Positions 40,206-49,585 of a stretch of 64,000 nucleotides of DNA are shown here, one piece after another; position 1 is the first letter of the stretch, and each line of letters opens with the position of its first letter. Under the pieces are notes generated by a model. That model saw only the letters and a list, made by a program, of their open reading frames with translations, had not been told where the DNA came from and ran no database searches. The position numbers and the translations under genes are program-made. The stretch spans positions 2,108,001 through 2,172,000 of the forward strand of contig NZ_CP150235.1 in NCBI RefSeq assembly GCF_037974355.1, given 5' to 3'. This DNA is from Paenibacillus sp. FSL R5-0517 (GTDB lineage Bacteria > Bacillota > Bacilli > Paenibacillales > Paenibacillaceae).

Positions 40206-40254
40206 AAAATCCTGCAAACGCCGCGCATAAAGCGCTGGAGGCTGCAGGATTTTT
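40206..40254. terminator. Terminator between convergent genes
   Basis: AAAATCCTGCA pairs with TGCAGGATTTT around an inner GCGC/GCGC stem; T4-5 follows on the plus strand and a weaker T-run on the minus strand. Confidence 0.8.
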
Positions 40255-40299
40255 GATGGAGATACGAAAAAACATCGTTCGATCATTAGAATTAGATAC

Positions 40300-40983
40300 T
40301 CAAGTGTCGCGACGTACCGTGAATCTGTCTTTGCAACGATTAGGATTGCCAGGGATGGAGACCATCCTCCGCCCTTGAATCATAATTCCCTTTTGACAGG
40401 TACGAAAAGCAGGAGACTTTCCGTTCAGGCGACATTTGTTGAAGGTTACAGGGGTAAGCCGCGCCATGGAGGCGATAGAGCTTCCAACAGTGGGAGCTTC
40501 AACAATCCATTCCGCAGAGGATTGCGGACCTGAATAACACTGAATTGTGCGGAAGGTCCAGCCTAACGTTAGATTAGAGAGCGTAATGCACCAGGTTTTT
40601 GGCGTTAATTTGGCGATGACTGCTCGAATGTGATGACCAGGAGAAACGGGATGTGGAATAATGGTTTCTGCGTTAGGCAGGATCTCCCACCAGGCATAAT
40701 AGCTAGCCTTGCCTTGAACCCAGTCATGACCTGTTCCGGTCTGAATCAGACTGCTGTTTTTGAAGCCATCAATCCCAATCCATGCGGATGAATACGAGTT
40801 ACCTTTGCTAGGTAGAACACAGGGAACTGTCCATTCTGCTGAGATGCGGCGGTATTGGTGTGGTGTTCCTGTACAAGCATAACCGCTCCAGTTGGATGAG
40901 ACCCATCCAAAACGCGAAGAGGAATCTTTCTTTTTCTGATGCAGGGAACAGGGTTTTCGCCGTTTGTGTGGACGATCTGTCAT
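40300..40983 (-). CDS. Peptidase G1 (eqolisin-like) family protein
   Basis: Glutamic peptidases use a Gln/Glu dyad. Here Gln81 (in LIQTGTGH) and Glu162 (in AEWIVEAP) are 81 residues apart, close to the 83 of the fungal archetype (Gln53, Glu136). Other family marks are SSNWSGYAC, AEWTVP, SAWIGIDG and YYAWWEILP. The 227 residues start with a strongly basic stretch (HKRRKPCSLHQKKK) and no clear signal peptide, so the export route is unclear. The C-terminus is also basic. SD AAGGTGGTGA precedes the ATG. Activity as an acid protease is inferred from the family. Confidence 0.85.
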   Translation of the reverse strand: MTDRPHKRRKPCSLHQKKKDSSSRFGWVSSNWSGYACTGTPHQYRRISAEWTVPCVLPSKGNSYSSAWIGIDGFKNSSLIQTGTGHDWVQGKASYYAWWEILPNAETIIPHPVSPGHHIRAVIAKLTPKTWCITLSNLTLGWTFRTIQCYSGPQSSAEWIVEAPTVGSSIASMARLTPVTFNKCRLNGKSPAFRTCQKGIMIQGRRMVSIPGNPNRCKDRFTVRRDT

Positions 40984-41093
40984 CAGGTCACCACCTTCTA
41001 TAAAATCGGGACTAGATTATCAGATGCGTGTTTGAGGATTGGGGAAATGGACAACTGGACAAGAAAATGAGTCGAACGATGCAACTTTTTGAA

Positions 41094-41150
41094 GGTTGTT
41101 AAATTATTTTGAATGAAAATGGTTGTTTTTTGAGGAGATTATGATACTAT
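41094..41150 (+). promoter_or_regulatory. Promoter/operator region of the fru operon
   Basis: GGTTGTT occurs at 41094 and 41121 (27 bp apart), each within T-rich TTTTGAA-type sequence, as DeoR-family repressors often bind repeated elements. TTGTTT at 41123 and TACTAT at 41145 (16-bp spacer) could be the promoter. Confidence 0.4.
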
Positions 41151-41172
41151 AGAAGCAGTTGGAGGAATGAAG

Positions 41173-41919
41173 ATGCTGACTGAAGAACGATATGCTGCAA
41201 TTATAGAGCGCTTACATGCACAGGGGATTGTGAAATTGCAGGAGCTTGTTGATGTGTTAGGTGCTTCTGAATCAACGATTAGGCGTGACTTGATTGATCT
41301 GGAGAGTCGTCAGATGCTCAAACGCATCCATGGCGGTGCCGCACTGGTGAACGAAAAAACGCTTGAACCGGGCATGGAAGAAAAAACGTTCAAAAACATT
41401 CAACAAAAAACAACGATTGCTCGCTTGGCTGCAATGGAGATCGCAAATGGCGAATGCATATATCTGGATGCAGGAACAACAACATTAGCCATGATTCCCT
41501 TCATTGAAGCGAAGGACGTAACGGTGGTTACCAACGGACTTTCACATGTTGAAGCTTTGGTAAGCAAGCGTATTCGCAGTTACTTGCTTGGAGGTATGAT
41601 GAAGATTCATACGAAAGCGGTCATTGGCAGTATCGCATTACAGAACATGGATAACTTCCGTTTTGATAAATGTTTTCTTGGAAGCAACGGCGTTGACCCT
41701 GAAATGGGGTATACAACACCCGATCCGGAGGAAGCCTTGATTAAAAGGCGTGCACATCAATTGTCGGGAAAATCTTATGTGCTGGCTGATTCCAGCAAAA
41801 TAGGGGAAATTACTTTTGCCAAATTGTTTGATTTGGAGGAGGCTGATTTGATTACCGAGCAGATGCCAGAACACTGGCGGCCTGGAATCGCCCAGAAAAC
41901 TAAAATAATTGAGGGATAA
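41173..41919 (+). CDS. fruR: DeoR-family repressor of the fructose operon
   Basis: The N-terminal DeoR HTH reads RYAAIIERLHAQGIVKLQEL then SESTIRRDLIDLESRQMLKRIHGGA, the family signature. A C-terminal sugar-phosphate isomerase-like sensor domain follows (YLDAGTTTLAMIPF, TNGLSHVEAL, DSSKIGEITFAKL). In Bacilli this protein represses fruK-fruA and is released by fructose 1-phosphate. I use the ATG at 41173 (248 residues) because GGAGG at 41161-41165 is too close to the ATG at 41167. It ends 2 bp before fruK. Confidence 0.92.
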   Translation: MLTEERYAAIIERLHAQGIVKLQELVDVLGASESTIRRDLIDLESRQMLKRIHGGAALVNEKTLEPGMEEKTFKNIQQKTTIARLAAMEIANGECIYLDAGTTTLAMIPFIEAKDVTVVTNGLSHVEALVSKRIRSYLLGGMMKIHTKAVIGSIALQNMDNFRFDKCFLGSNGVDPEMGYTTPDPEEALIKRRAHQLSGKSYVLADSSKIGEITFAKLFDLEEADLITEQMPEHWRPGIAQKTKIIEG

Positions 41920-41921
41920 CG

Positions 41922-42833
41922 ATGATATATACAATAACACTTAACCCGTCCATTGATTACATCGTGGAAGTTGATGAGCTGAAGCTTGGTGGATTGAATC
42001 GAATGAATCGCGATTTGAAGCTGCCTGGAGGCAAAGGCATTAATGTCTCTCGCATACTGAATCAACTTGGCGCAGATAACACGGCCATTGGTTTCCTTGG
42101 TGGATTCACAGGGCGTTTCATTAATGACAAGTTGCAAGAAGATCACATCCGGACAGACTTTGTCACAATTGCAGACGATACGCGTATTAACATCAAGTTG
42201 AAGCACGGAGAAGAGACAGAGATTAATGGTCTTGGACCTGCAATAAGCGGAGAAGAAGCAGAGCAGCTGCTTCAAAAATTGTCTTCCTTGGAAAAAGGAG
42301 ATATTGTCATTCTCTCCGGAAGCGTACCACCTGCTCTTGGAACGGATTTTTATGATCGTCTCATTAAAGTCTGCAAGCAAACGGGTGCGGAATTCGTGAT
42401 TGATACAACTGGCCCTGCGTTAATGGAAGCTCTTGAACATGCACCATTGCTGGTGAAGCCGAATCATCATGAACTAGCCGAACTGTTCGGTGTAACCATT
42501 GAGACTCGCGAGGAACTGATTTTATACGGGCGTAAGTTGCTTGAAGCCGGAGCCAAACATGTATTGATCTCCATGGCAGGCGAGGGTGCACTATTCATTA
42601 CCAAAGCAGAAGTCCATCATGCGAGTGTGCCAAAAGGTACTGTGAAAAACTCGGTGGGTGCTGGTGACTCCATGATTGGTGGATTTGTAGGTACCTATGT
42701 ACAGAGCGGCGATCTGCTGGAAGCTTTCCGCACAGGGGTTGCATCTGGAAGCGCGACTGCTTTCTCGGATGATCTAGCAACACGTGAATTGATTGATGAA
42801 TTACGCGATCAAGTAACTATTACGACGATCTAG
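41922..42833 (+). CDS. fruK: 1-Phosphofructokinase
   Basis: FruK phosphorylates fructose 1-phosphate to fructose 1,6-bisphosphate. The PfkB-type fold is clear from MIYTITLNPSIDYIVEV, the substrate loop LPGGKGINVSRILNQLG and the catalytic NSVGAGDSMIGGFVG with the base Asp. 303 residues is normal. It sits between fruR (2 bp) and fruA (92 bp), the standard operon order. Confidence 0.96.
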   Translation: MIYTITLNPSIDYIVEVDELKLGGLNRMNRDLKLPGGKGINVSRILNQLGADNTAIGFLGGFTGRFINDKLQEDHIRTDFVTIADDTRINIKLKHGEETEINGLGPAISGEEAEQLLQKLSSLEKGDIVILSGSVPPALGTDFYDRLIKVCKQTGAEFVIDTTGPALMEALEHAPLLVKPNHHELAELFGVTIETREELILYGRKLLEAGAKHVLISMAGEGALFITKAEVHHASVPKGTVKNSVGAGDSMIGGFVGTYVQSGDLLEAFRTGVASGSATAFSDDLATRELIDELRDQVTITTI

Positions 42834-42880
42834 TCTAACGGAAATATAAAAGTTTCTTATTTGTAATTGTAATGTATTGA

Positions 42881-42899
42881 GGCCTGCCCATCGCAGGCC
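42881..42899 (+). other. Intercistronic hairpin between fruK and fruA
   Basis: GGCCTGC and GCAGGCC form a perfect 7-bp stem with no T-run after it. It may act in mRNA stability or as a processing site within the operon rather than as a terminator. Confidence 0.5.
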
Positions 42900-42925
42900 G
42901 ATAGAACCTAAGGGAGTGTACCAAG

Positions 42926-44893
42926 ATGAGAATAACAGACTTGATGATCCAGGAAACGATGATCATGGACCTGCAAGCCACAACGAAAGATGAGGCTATT
43001 GATGAACTGATTGCAAGCCTGAACCGAAGCGGACGTATTAATGATCCGGTCCTGTTCAAGGAAATGATCTATAAAAGAGAAGCTGAATCCAGCACGGGGA
43101 TCGGTGGCGGAATTGCGATGCCACACGCCAAAACAACAGCAGTGAATGAACCAACGGTTGTATTTGCCAAGAGTAGACAAGGCCTTGATTTTGAAGCGTT
43201 GGATGATCAGCCAGCTCATGTGTTCTTCATGATTGCCGCTCCAGAAGGCGCAGGGAATACCCATCTGCGTACGCTTGCAGCTCTTTCCAGGTTGTTGATT
43301 GATAGCGATTTCATCTCACAGTTGATGAGTACAGATACACCTGCCGAAGTCAGTGCATTGTTTGATGCCAAACAGGCGGAAGCAGCAGAAAAAGAAGCGG
43401 CCAAAGAGAAAGCAAAAGCTGAAAAAGCAGCAAATGCCGCATCCGGCACTACTAGTGGTCAGCCACAGAATACCTCTGGTGTGATCGTGGGTAACGCAAA
43501 CTCGGAAGATTTTGTTGTTGCGGTTACAGCCTGTCCGACAGGTATAGCGCATACGTTCATGGCTGAAGATGCACTTAAAAAGAAAGCTCAGGAAATGGGT
43601 ATCAACATTCGCGTAGAAACAAACGGCTCCGAAGGAGCACAGAATGTGCTGACGGCTGATGAGATTGCCCGTGCCAAAGGGGTTATCGTTGCCGCAGACA
43701 AAAATGTAGAGATGGCACGTTTCGATGGTAAACCGGTATTACAAAGACCGGTGAGCGATGGAATTCGCAAATCCGAAGAGTTGATCCGCAAAGCTGTTAA
43801 CGGTGATGCACCGATCTATCACAGTCAAGGCGGAGGTACCAAGGAAGAGGGAGGAAGCACTGGCAAGATCAGCGTAGGTAGCAAAATCTATAAAGATCTG
43901 ATGAATGGTATCTCTCATATGCTGCCGTTTGTTGTAGGTGGCGGTATCCTTCTCGCAATCTCCTTCTTGTTCGAGCAGATTGCTAGTCCTGATAATCCAA
44001 TTGTGCAACTGCTTCAAACGATCGGTGGCGGAACAGGTGCATTCCACTTCCTAATTCCGGTCCTTGCCGGATTTATCGCGATGAGTATTGGTGATCGTCC
44101 AGCCCTGATGCCTGGTATGGTCGGTGGATTGATGGCGGTTAACTCGAACGCAGGTTTCCTTGGTGGTCTGGCTGCCGGTTTCCTGGCGGGTTATGTAGTC
44201 ATTGGTCTTCGTAAGGCATTGAAAGGTTTGCCAAAAGCAATTGATGGTTTGAAACCAATCTTGCTGTACCCGGTATTCGGTTTGCTGATCGTAGGTGCAA
44301 TCAGCTTCTACGTCTTCGATCCAATCTTTGGTTCCCTGAACACATGGCTTGTAGATGCACTTGGTAATCTGGGAACAGGAAATAAAGTATTGCTTGGGCT
44401 GTTGCTTGGTGGCATGATGGCGATCGATATGGGCGGACCATTCAACAAAGCGGCATATACGTTCGCGATTGGGGTATTCACATCCAGTGGTAACACAGAC
44501 GGTGCATGGATGGCAGCGGTTATGGCAGGTGGTATGGCGCCTCCTCTGGCAATTGCCCTGGCAACGACGTTCTTCAAATCCAAATTTACGGAGCAAGAAC
44601 GCAAATCGGGCTTGACCAACTATGTTCTTGGATTGTCTTTCATTACGGAAGGTGCAATTCCATTTGCAGCAGCTGATCCACTTCGTGTATTGACATCATG
44701 CATCATTGGTTCTGCTGTTGCGGGCGGACTGACACAATTGTGGAGTATTAATGTACCCGCTCCGCACGGCGGCATCTTTGTTGCTGCACTGGCGAACCAC
44801 GCAATATTGTTCCTGCTTGCCGTTGCCATTGGTGCAGTGATCTCCGGTCTGATTCTGGGCTTGTGGAAGAAATCACCAACGCTTGTGAAGTAA
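42926..44893 (+). CDS. fruA: PTS fructose transporter subunit IIABC
   Basis: This membrane permease imports fructose while phosphorylating it to fructose 1-phosphate. The 655 residues hold IIA (about 1-150, phospho-His67 in GGGIAMPHAKT), an Ala/Lys/Glu-rich linker (about 152-180), IIB (about 190-290, phospho-Cys203 in AVTACPTGIAHTFMAED) and IIC (about 315-650, multiple membrane helices, GGPFNKAAYTF, FITEGAIPFAA). All phosphotransfer residues are present. It completes the fruR-fruK-fruA operon. Confidence 0.97.
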   Translation: MRITDLMIQETMIMDLQATTKDEAIDELIASLNRSGRINDPVLFKEMIYKREAESSTGIGGGIAMPHAKTTAVNEPTVVFAKSRQGLDFEALDDQPAHVFFMIAAPEGAGNTHLRTLAALSRLLIDSDFISQLMSTDTPAEVSALFDAKQAEAAEKEAAKEKAKAEKAANAASGTTSGQPQNTSGVIVGNANSEDFVVAVTACPTGIAHTFMAEDALKKKAQEMGINIRVETNGSEGAQNVLTADEIARAKGVIVAADKNVEMARFDGKPVLQRPVSDGIRKSEELIRKAVNGDAPIYHSQGGGTKEEGGSTGKISVGSKIYKDLMNGISHMLPFVVGGGILLAISFLFEQIASPDNPIVQLLQTIGGGTGAFHFLIPVLAGFIAMSIGDRPALMPGMVGGLMAVNSNAGFLGGLAAGFLAGYVVIGLRKALKGLPKAIDGLKPILLYPVFGLLIVGAISFYVFDPIFGSLNTWLVDALGNLGTGNKVLLGLLLGGMMAIDMGGPFNKAAYTFAIGVFTSSGNTDGAWMAAVMAGGMAPPLAIALATTFFKSKFTEQERKSGLTNYVLGLSFITEGAIPFAAADPLRVLTSCIIGSAVAGGLTQLWSINVPAPHGGIFVAALANHAILFLLAVAIGAVISGLILGLWKKSPTLVK

Positions 44894-44904
44894 GGAATAT
44901 TAGA

Positions 44905-44946
44905 AACATCTCCTGGGTGGATTTCACCTGGGGGATGTTTTTTTTG
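44905..44946 (+). terminator. Terminator of the fru operon
   Basis: AACATC...GGGTG pairs with CACC...GATGTT across an ATTT loop, followed by T8. Confidence 0.88.
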
Positions 44947-45052
44947 TTTCAACTTTTTCATCAGACAACGCATTCATATGAATATATGGTAAAATAAAAA
45001 TATATAATGAAACAGTGTTTCAACTAATGAAACTTATGCAGGAGGAATTTGA

Positions 45053-45841
45053 ATGTCTGATGTAATCAAGAGTCAGGTGCAGAAGCAGTTTGCGAAAAAT
45101 GCAGGAAAATACGTGACGAGTGCGGGACATGCCAAAGGTGAAGATCTCGAGTTGCTCGTGTCTTCATCTCAAGCTACTCCAGATATGAACGTGTTGGATA
45201 TCGCCACTGGAGGAGGACATGTCGCCAATGCTTTGGCTCCTCTTGTTCAGCGGGTGACTGCCCTGGATTTAACGAAGGAGATGCTGCAGGCAGCTGAACA
45301 GTTTATCCTGGGGAATGGACACGATAATGTAGATTTTGTAGCCGGGGATGCGGAGAAGCTACCATTCGATGATGATGTCTTTGACCTTGTGACCTGCCGA
45401 ATCGCGGCTCACCATTTCCCGGACGTTTCTTCGTTTGTTCACGAGGCGTTGCGAGTCATGAAGCCTGGTGGAAGGTTGTTATTGATTGACAACGTGGCAC
45501 CTGAACGTGATGAGAATGACCAGTTTTACAATGAAGTAGAGAAGTGCCGAGATGCAAGCCATGTTCGAGCATGGCGCAAGACGGAATGGATTCATATGCT
45601 GGAGTATGCGGGCTTCCGAATGGAAGCGATGGTTTCTTTCCAGAAGCGCTTTAAGTTTGAAGAGTGGTGTGATCGTGCAGCACTGCCGGAACAGGAGAGG
45701 GGTGTACTTGAAGCAAGCATGTTAAGCGCACCGTCCATCATCAGGAAATTTTTTGATTTTGAAGTGACAACGAACGGGAAGCTCGACAGCTTCCAAGGAG
45801 AAAGTGTATATATTCAAGCGACTAAGCCGACTCATATCTGA
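45053..45841 (+). CDS. Class I SAM-dependent methyltransferase, UbiE-like
   Basis: A 262-residue methyltransferase of the Methyltransf_11/UbiE group. Motif I is LDIATGGGHVANAL, motif II has the acidic LDLTKEM, motif III GDAEKLPFDDDVFDLVTCRIAAHHF, and the post-motif is VMKPGGRLLLID. SD GGAGGAA precedes the ATG. It is a stand-alone gene flanked by terminators. The acceptor substrate cannot be told from sequence; it is not in a menaquinone cluster. Confidence 0.88.
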   Translation: MSDVIKSQVQKQFAKNAGKYVTSAGHAKGEDLELLVSSSQATPDMNVLDIATGGGHVANALAPLVQRVTALDLTKEMLQAAEQFILGNGHDNVDFVAGDAEKLPFDDDVFDLVTCRIAAHHFPDVSSFVHEALRVMKPGGRLLLIDNVAPERDENDQFYNEVEKCRDASHVRAWRKTEWIHMLEYAGFRMEAMVSFQKRFKFEEWCDRAALPEQERGVLEASMLSAPSIIRKFFDFEVTTNGKLDSFQGESVYIQATKPTHI

Positions 45842-45901
45842 TTCGATAGAGCAGACCATTAAGTTAGCAGGTTATGAACGACTAAAAGGGCGGATATTAA
45901 T

Positions 45902-45953
45902 CAACAAAAACAAGCAGAGTACCTTGAGGAGGTAGATCTGCTTGTTTTTGTTG
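45902..45953. terminator. Bidirectional terminator
   Basis: A perfect 17-bp arm pair beginning CAACAAAAACAAGCAGA surrounds an inner TACCT/AGGTA stem; T-rich on both strands, serving the convergent methyltransferase and alcohol dehydrogenase genes. Confidence 0.88.
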
Positions 45954-45981
45954 GCATATTTATAATCATCAAAGCGACGGT

Positions 45982-47121
45982 TCAGGGTTTTAGTATAACC
46001 TTGGTACATTCGTCTTCATGATCGTTGAAAATACGATACGCATCGCTTGCATTCTCCAGTGGAATTCGATGGGAGATGATCTCGGTTGGATCAAATTCAC
46101 CAGCTGTGATTTTACGGAATAACTCAGGCATGTAATGTATAACAGGGGCTTGTCCCATTTTGAGATTGATATTACGTTCAAACAGATTGCCTAATGGAAA
46201 CATGTTGTAGGAAGAACCATATACACCTGTAAGTTGAAGTGTACCGAATTTGCGAATGGCCTTCATGCCAATCTCGATGGCACTCAGGGAACCGCCATGC
46301 AATTTCAGCTTCTGTCCAATTTCCTCCAGCGTGCTTTTTTTGCCATCCATACCTACACAGTCGATGACAACGTCGGTTCCACCTTGTGTAATCTCGCGAA
46401 TGTGTTCACCCATATCATCGTAATCTTCAAAATTAAAAATCTCTGCATCGTTCAAACGTTTGGCTTTCTCCAGTCGATAGGGCAGGCGATCTACAGCAAT
46501 AACGCGTTTGGCACCTTTCATCCAGGCGAACTTTTGCGTCATCAGTCCAATGGGGCCACTACCGAGTACGGTAACTGTATCTCCCGGTTTAACTCCCGCA
46601 TTCTCGACACTCCAGTAAGCGGTTGGAAGAACATCGGACAGGAACAATAAGGCCTCATCTTCCAATTCACAGGATTCCGGGATCACAAACGGTGTGAAGT
46701 TCCCATAGGGAACACGCAATAACTCTGCCTGACCTCCAGGGTGGTTGCCGTAGCGCTCAGTAAATCCAAAATAACCGCCTGTATGAATATCCGGATTGCC
46801 ATTGGAATTATCGCACTGACTCTCCATGTCATGATTGCAATAGAAACATTCGCCACAAGCGATATTAAAAGGCAGGACCACACGGTCCCCCTTCTTCACA
46901 CGTGTTACTTCCGGACCGACTTCTTCTACAATGCCCATCGGTTCATGACCGATAACATAATCTTTGGCAGCGGGCAGGGCTCCCTGATAAATGTGCAGAT
47001 CGGATCCACATATGGCTGTGGAAGTAATACGAACGATAATGTCATCCTTCTGTTGCAGTGTGGGATCTTCAACCTCTTTGACTTGAATGTCCTTCATTCC
47101 CTGAAACGTAACGGCTCTCAT
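45982..47121 (-). CDS. Zinc-dependent alcohol dehydrogenase, formaldehyde dehydrogenase-like
   Basis: A medium-chain dehydrogenase. Catalytic zinc ligands are in TAICGSDLHIYQG and the GHEPMGIVEEVG motif; structural-zinc cysteines are in CGECFYCNHDMESQC (three Cys plus the later position). The NAD site is VTVLGSGPIGLM. The closest pattern is the glutathione-independent formaldehyde dehydrogenase/threonine dehydrogenase-like group. I prefer the ATG at 47121 (MRAVTFQG, 379 residues): GGAGG is 9 nt before it and only 3 nt before the ATG at 47127. Substrate is uncertain. Confidence 0.9.
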   Translation of the reverse strand: MRAVTFQGMKDIQVKEVEDPTLQQKDDIIVRITSTAICGSDLHIYQGALPAAKDYVIGHEPMGIVEEVGPEVTRVKKGDRVVLPFNIACGECFYCNHDMESQCDNSNGNPDIHTGGYFGFTERYGNHPGGQAELLRVPYGNFTPFVIPESCELEDEALLFLSDVLPTAYWSVENAGVKPGDTVTVLGSGPIGLMTQKFAWMKGAKRVIAVDRLPYRLEKAKRLNDAEIFNFEDYDDMGEHIREITQGGTDVVIDCVGMDGKKSTLEEIGQKLKLHGGSLSAIEIGMKAIRKFGTLQLTGVYGSSYNMFPLGNLFERNINLKMGQAPVIHYMPELFRKITAGEFDPTEIISHRIPLENASDAYRIFNDHEDECTKVILKP

Positions 47122-47198
47122 CTTCATATTCCTCCTTGTATAGTGGGATTCTCTGACAATTACCCCTTTTCAGCTCAAATGATAGAGAAGATACTAAA

Positions 47199-48362
47199 TT
47201 AAACTACAGGCCATTTTATTTTTCGCAGCGCATCGAGCAACTCAGGGGGCGCATTCAGATTGTCGCGGACCAGATCCCGCGGGGTTAACGCCATCCATTG
47301 ATTCAGGGACACATCCTCAAATCGATCACTTCGGAATATTTCCAAAAACCATAAAGTGTCTGTACCGGTATTCTGTATATAGTGTCCCATTGCGACAGGA
47401 ACATATCCGACATCTCCAGCCCGATAATCAAATGTTCGAGCAATGCCATTGCCTCCAAAGACGGTCATTCTTCCTTGTCCTGTCAGATAATATTGCCATT
47501 CATCTGCATTAGGATGCCAGTGCAGTTCACGCATGGCGCCAGGCCGGATCTCAACAAGTGCAGCTGCAACAGTAGTAGAGATGGGGAAGTTGGTGGAGTC
47601 TACAATACGGACGCTTCCGCCAGGTGTAATGAGTGGTTCCTGCGCCAGCAATCGATGTTTGAAAGTGAGTGGAACGGTACCGTATGGCGACTGAACTTCC
47701 TGGCTCTCGATGGAGCCCGGGACAGTATCTTGGAAAATGTACACCTGTTCCTTCGGCATCGACTGAAAAGCAGATTCGGGCACGCCGAAATTGACAGACA
47801 ATACTTCCGGTGGTGTATGGGCAAACCAGTCGGATATGGATAACGTATTCAGATCGGAGAAGGACCCGTCATCAAACACGAGTAGAAATTCACAACCTTC
47901 CTCCAGTCCTTGTATGGAATGGGGGAGACCCTTTGGGAAAAACCAGAGATCGCCCGGCCCAACATCTGCAATAAAATTACGTCCGTTCTGATCCACCGAG
48001 GTGATTCTCGCTGTTCCCCAGATCATATAGGCCCATTCGGATTGCTGGTGCCAATGGAGTTCTCGTACACCGCCGGGTGTCAGGCTCATGTTCACACCAG
48101 CCAGTGTCGTGGCAACAGGAAGATCCCGTACGGTAATTTCACGTGACCAACCCCCATGGTTCAATTGCATATGGGTATCGGAAAAAGACATTCTCAGATT
48201 GGGCAATAACCCGTTATCGGTAGCTGGAGGTACCAGCATATCGGGGTTTTGTATATCTCTCATGACATCTCTGGGTCCCAGATCAGGTCCTCCAGCGCCA
48301 TCACTGCGAATGGGTTGCGGGATGATAAGAGGTTTATCATTTGGTTGCTGTCCTTTGGTCAT
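47199..48362 (-). CDS. Bicupin, oxalate decarboxylase family, with altered active-site lid
   Basis: Two manganese cupin domains are complete: [20 protein letters not shown] with GLPHSIQ, and [21 protein letters not shown] with MGHYIQN. The order and length (387 residues) match Bacillus OxdC/OxdD, which convert oxalate to formate and CO2. The N-terminal lid, which in OxdC is Ser-Glu-Asn-Ser-Thr with the catalytic Glu162, is Ser169-Asp170-Leu171-Asn172-Thr173 here. The fold and metal sites are clear, but decarboxylase activity should not be assumed. No signal peptide. The alcohol dehydrogenase gene follows 77 bp downstream. SD GGAGGG precedes the ATG. Confidence 0.88.
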   Translation of the reverse strand: MTKGQQPNDKPLIIPQPIRSDGAGGPDLGPRDVMRDIQNPDMLVPPATDNGLLPNLRMSFSDTHMQLNHGGWSREITVRDLPVATTLAGVNMSLTPGGVRELHWHQQSEWAYMIWGTARITSVDQNGRNFIADVGPGDLWFFPKGLPHSIQGLEEGCEFLLVFDDGSFSDLNTLSISDWFAHTPPEVLSVNFGVPESAFQSMPKEQVYIFQDTVPGSIESQEVQSPYGTVPLTFKHRLLAQEPLITPGGSVRIVDSTNFPISTTVAAALVEIRPGAMRELHWHPNADEWQYYLTGQGRMTVFGGNGIARTFDYRAGDVGYVPVAMGHYIQNTGTDTLWFLEIFRSDRFEDVSLNQWMALTPRDLVRDNLNAPPELLDALRKIKWPVV

Positions 48363-48463
48363 TGAGTGATCCCTCCAGATTCAGTGGCATGTCACACGCG
48401 ACATGGTATCGTTATGTCTACACCTATGAATCAGGGCCTGGATAATATGAGGGACAAACGACA

Positions 48464-48495
48464 AAAAAGACGTGACCGCATGCGGTCACGTCTTC
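48464..48495 (-). terminator. Terminator of the SDR gene
   Basis: Perfect palindrome AAGACGTGACCGCA/TGCGGTCACGTCTT at 48466-48493; on the minus strand it is followed by T6. It lies about 110 bp past the SDR stop; nothing coding is apparent between. Confidence 0.85.
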
Positions 48496-48602
48496 TGATT
48501 ATCGAATCAGATGAAGGCAGAATTCCAGATCGGATTGAAGATGCCCGTTCATTAGGCGCTCAGCGTGTTTTTGTTATATTTCGTCCTCCTGGTACATCAC
48601 GA

Positions 48603-49481
48603 TTAGGATGGGGTGGAGGCAGGTTTTTCACGCTGCGTTGTACGAAAACGCTGCTCGTAGATTTCGTGTACACGATGGAGAACGGCAGGACCTTGCTCGG
48701 TAAAACGAAGCGCTGTCGCTTTATTTTTCACCAAGAAAGTACCGGATTCATGTCTGGTGGGTGATAAAGCCGCACTGTAGAGCAATGAAGCGCCATGACT
48801 TGGATGGGGAAAGAACCATTTCATAATGGGTTTGATATAGAAGGGCAGACCGGATGTTTTGTTGCCCCGTAGCGTATTATTTCCACCGGGATCTACGCTT
48901 AGCAATTGTATGCCATCCGCCTTAGCAGATTTGGCAACCTCGCGTGTCCAGAGAGATAAGCCGAGCTTAGAAATGGCATAAGGACCAAACAGCTTTTTGA
49001 ATTCAGCTGGACGTTCCAGGATGTTTAGATCAAATTGTTTGACCATTTTGAACGCGGTGGTGGAAGTATTAATGACTGTCTTCATCTGTCCTTTGAGCAA
49101 TAGCTCAGCCAATTCCATGTAAATGATATAAGGGATTACCGTCTGAAGTTCGAAGTGTAGTTCATGCCCCTGATCAGAGAAGCGAAGCTCGGAGGCGCTC
49201 CCCCCGGCATTGTTAAACAAGACATCAATCGAATCGGTATCAGATTTGATCTGATCCAGTGCAGTTCTCAGGCTATCGTAGTTGGTCAGATTGGCCTGAA
49301 CCCAACGAAGCTTGCCTGAACGTAAGGCGTTCTGAATATCGGTATCCTCGGCTGGGAAAGCCGACCGGTTGAGACCGATCACCTGCCATCCTTCATCCAG
49401 TAACTTGCGTGTCAGTTCAAGACCAATTCCTGACGTTGAGCCTGTGATGAGAGCGGTGTGAAGCTGATTTTGGTTATTCAT
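48603..49481 (-). CDS. Short-chain dehydrogenase/reductase
   Basis: A classical SDR of 292 residues. The cofactor motif is TGSTSGIGLELTRKL, NNAG is at about residue 90, and the catalytic pair is Tyr-x-x-x-Lys in YAISKLGLSLW. GLNRS after the second strand suggests NADP. SD TGGAGGT precedes the ATG. It is divergent from merR, and its promoter contains a matching MerR palindrome, so it is the probable target of that regulator. Substrate unknown. Confidence 0.9.
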   Translation of the reverse strand: MNNQNQLHTALITGSTSGIGLELTRKLLDEGWQVIGLNRSAFPAEDTDIQNALRSGKLRWVQANLTNYDSLRTALDQIKSDTDSIDVLFNNAGGSASELRFSDQGHELHFELQTVIPYIIYMELAELLLKGQMKTVINTSTTAFKMVKQFDLNILERPAEFKKLFGPYAISKLGLSLWTREVAKSAKADGIQLLSVDPGGNNTLRGNKTSGLPFYIKPIMKWFFPHPSHGASLLYSAALSPTRHESGTFLVKNKATALRFTEQGPAVLHRVHEIYEQRFRTTQREKPASTPS

Positions 49482-49539
49482 ATATACCTCCAGAAGAATG
49501 GGATTACAGAGCGAATCTGTATGCTGCGCTCATTCTATA

Positions 49540-49559
49540 ACTTGGAGTCGACTCCAAGT
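49540..49559 (-). promoter_or_regulatory. MerR-type operator in the SDR promoter
   Basis: Perfect palindrome ACTTGGAGTCGACTCCAAGT. On the minus strand it is bracketed by TTGACT (-35) and TAGAAT (-10) 19 bp apart, the over-long spacer typical of MerR-activated promoters. Confidence 0.82.
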
Positions 49560-49585
49560 CAAGAGGGGGTTCGAATGGATCACGC

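Noticed and set aside
48366..48764. A 132-codon plus-strand frame opposite the SDR gene end.
   Set aside because: It crosses the palindromic terminator and the SDR coding region on the other strand; no SD and no family resemblance.
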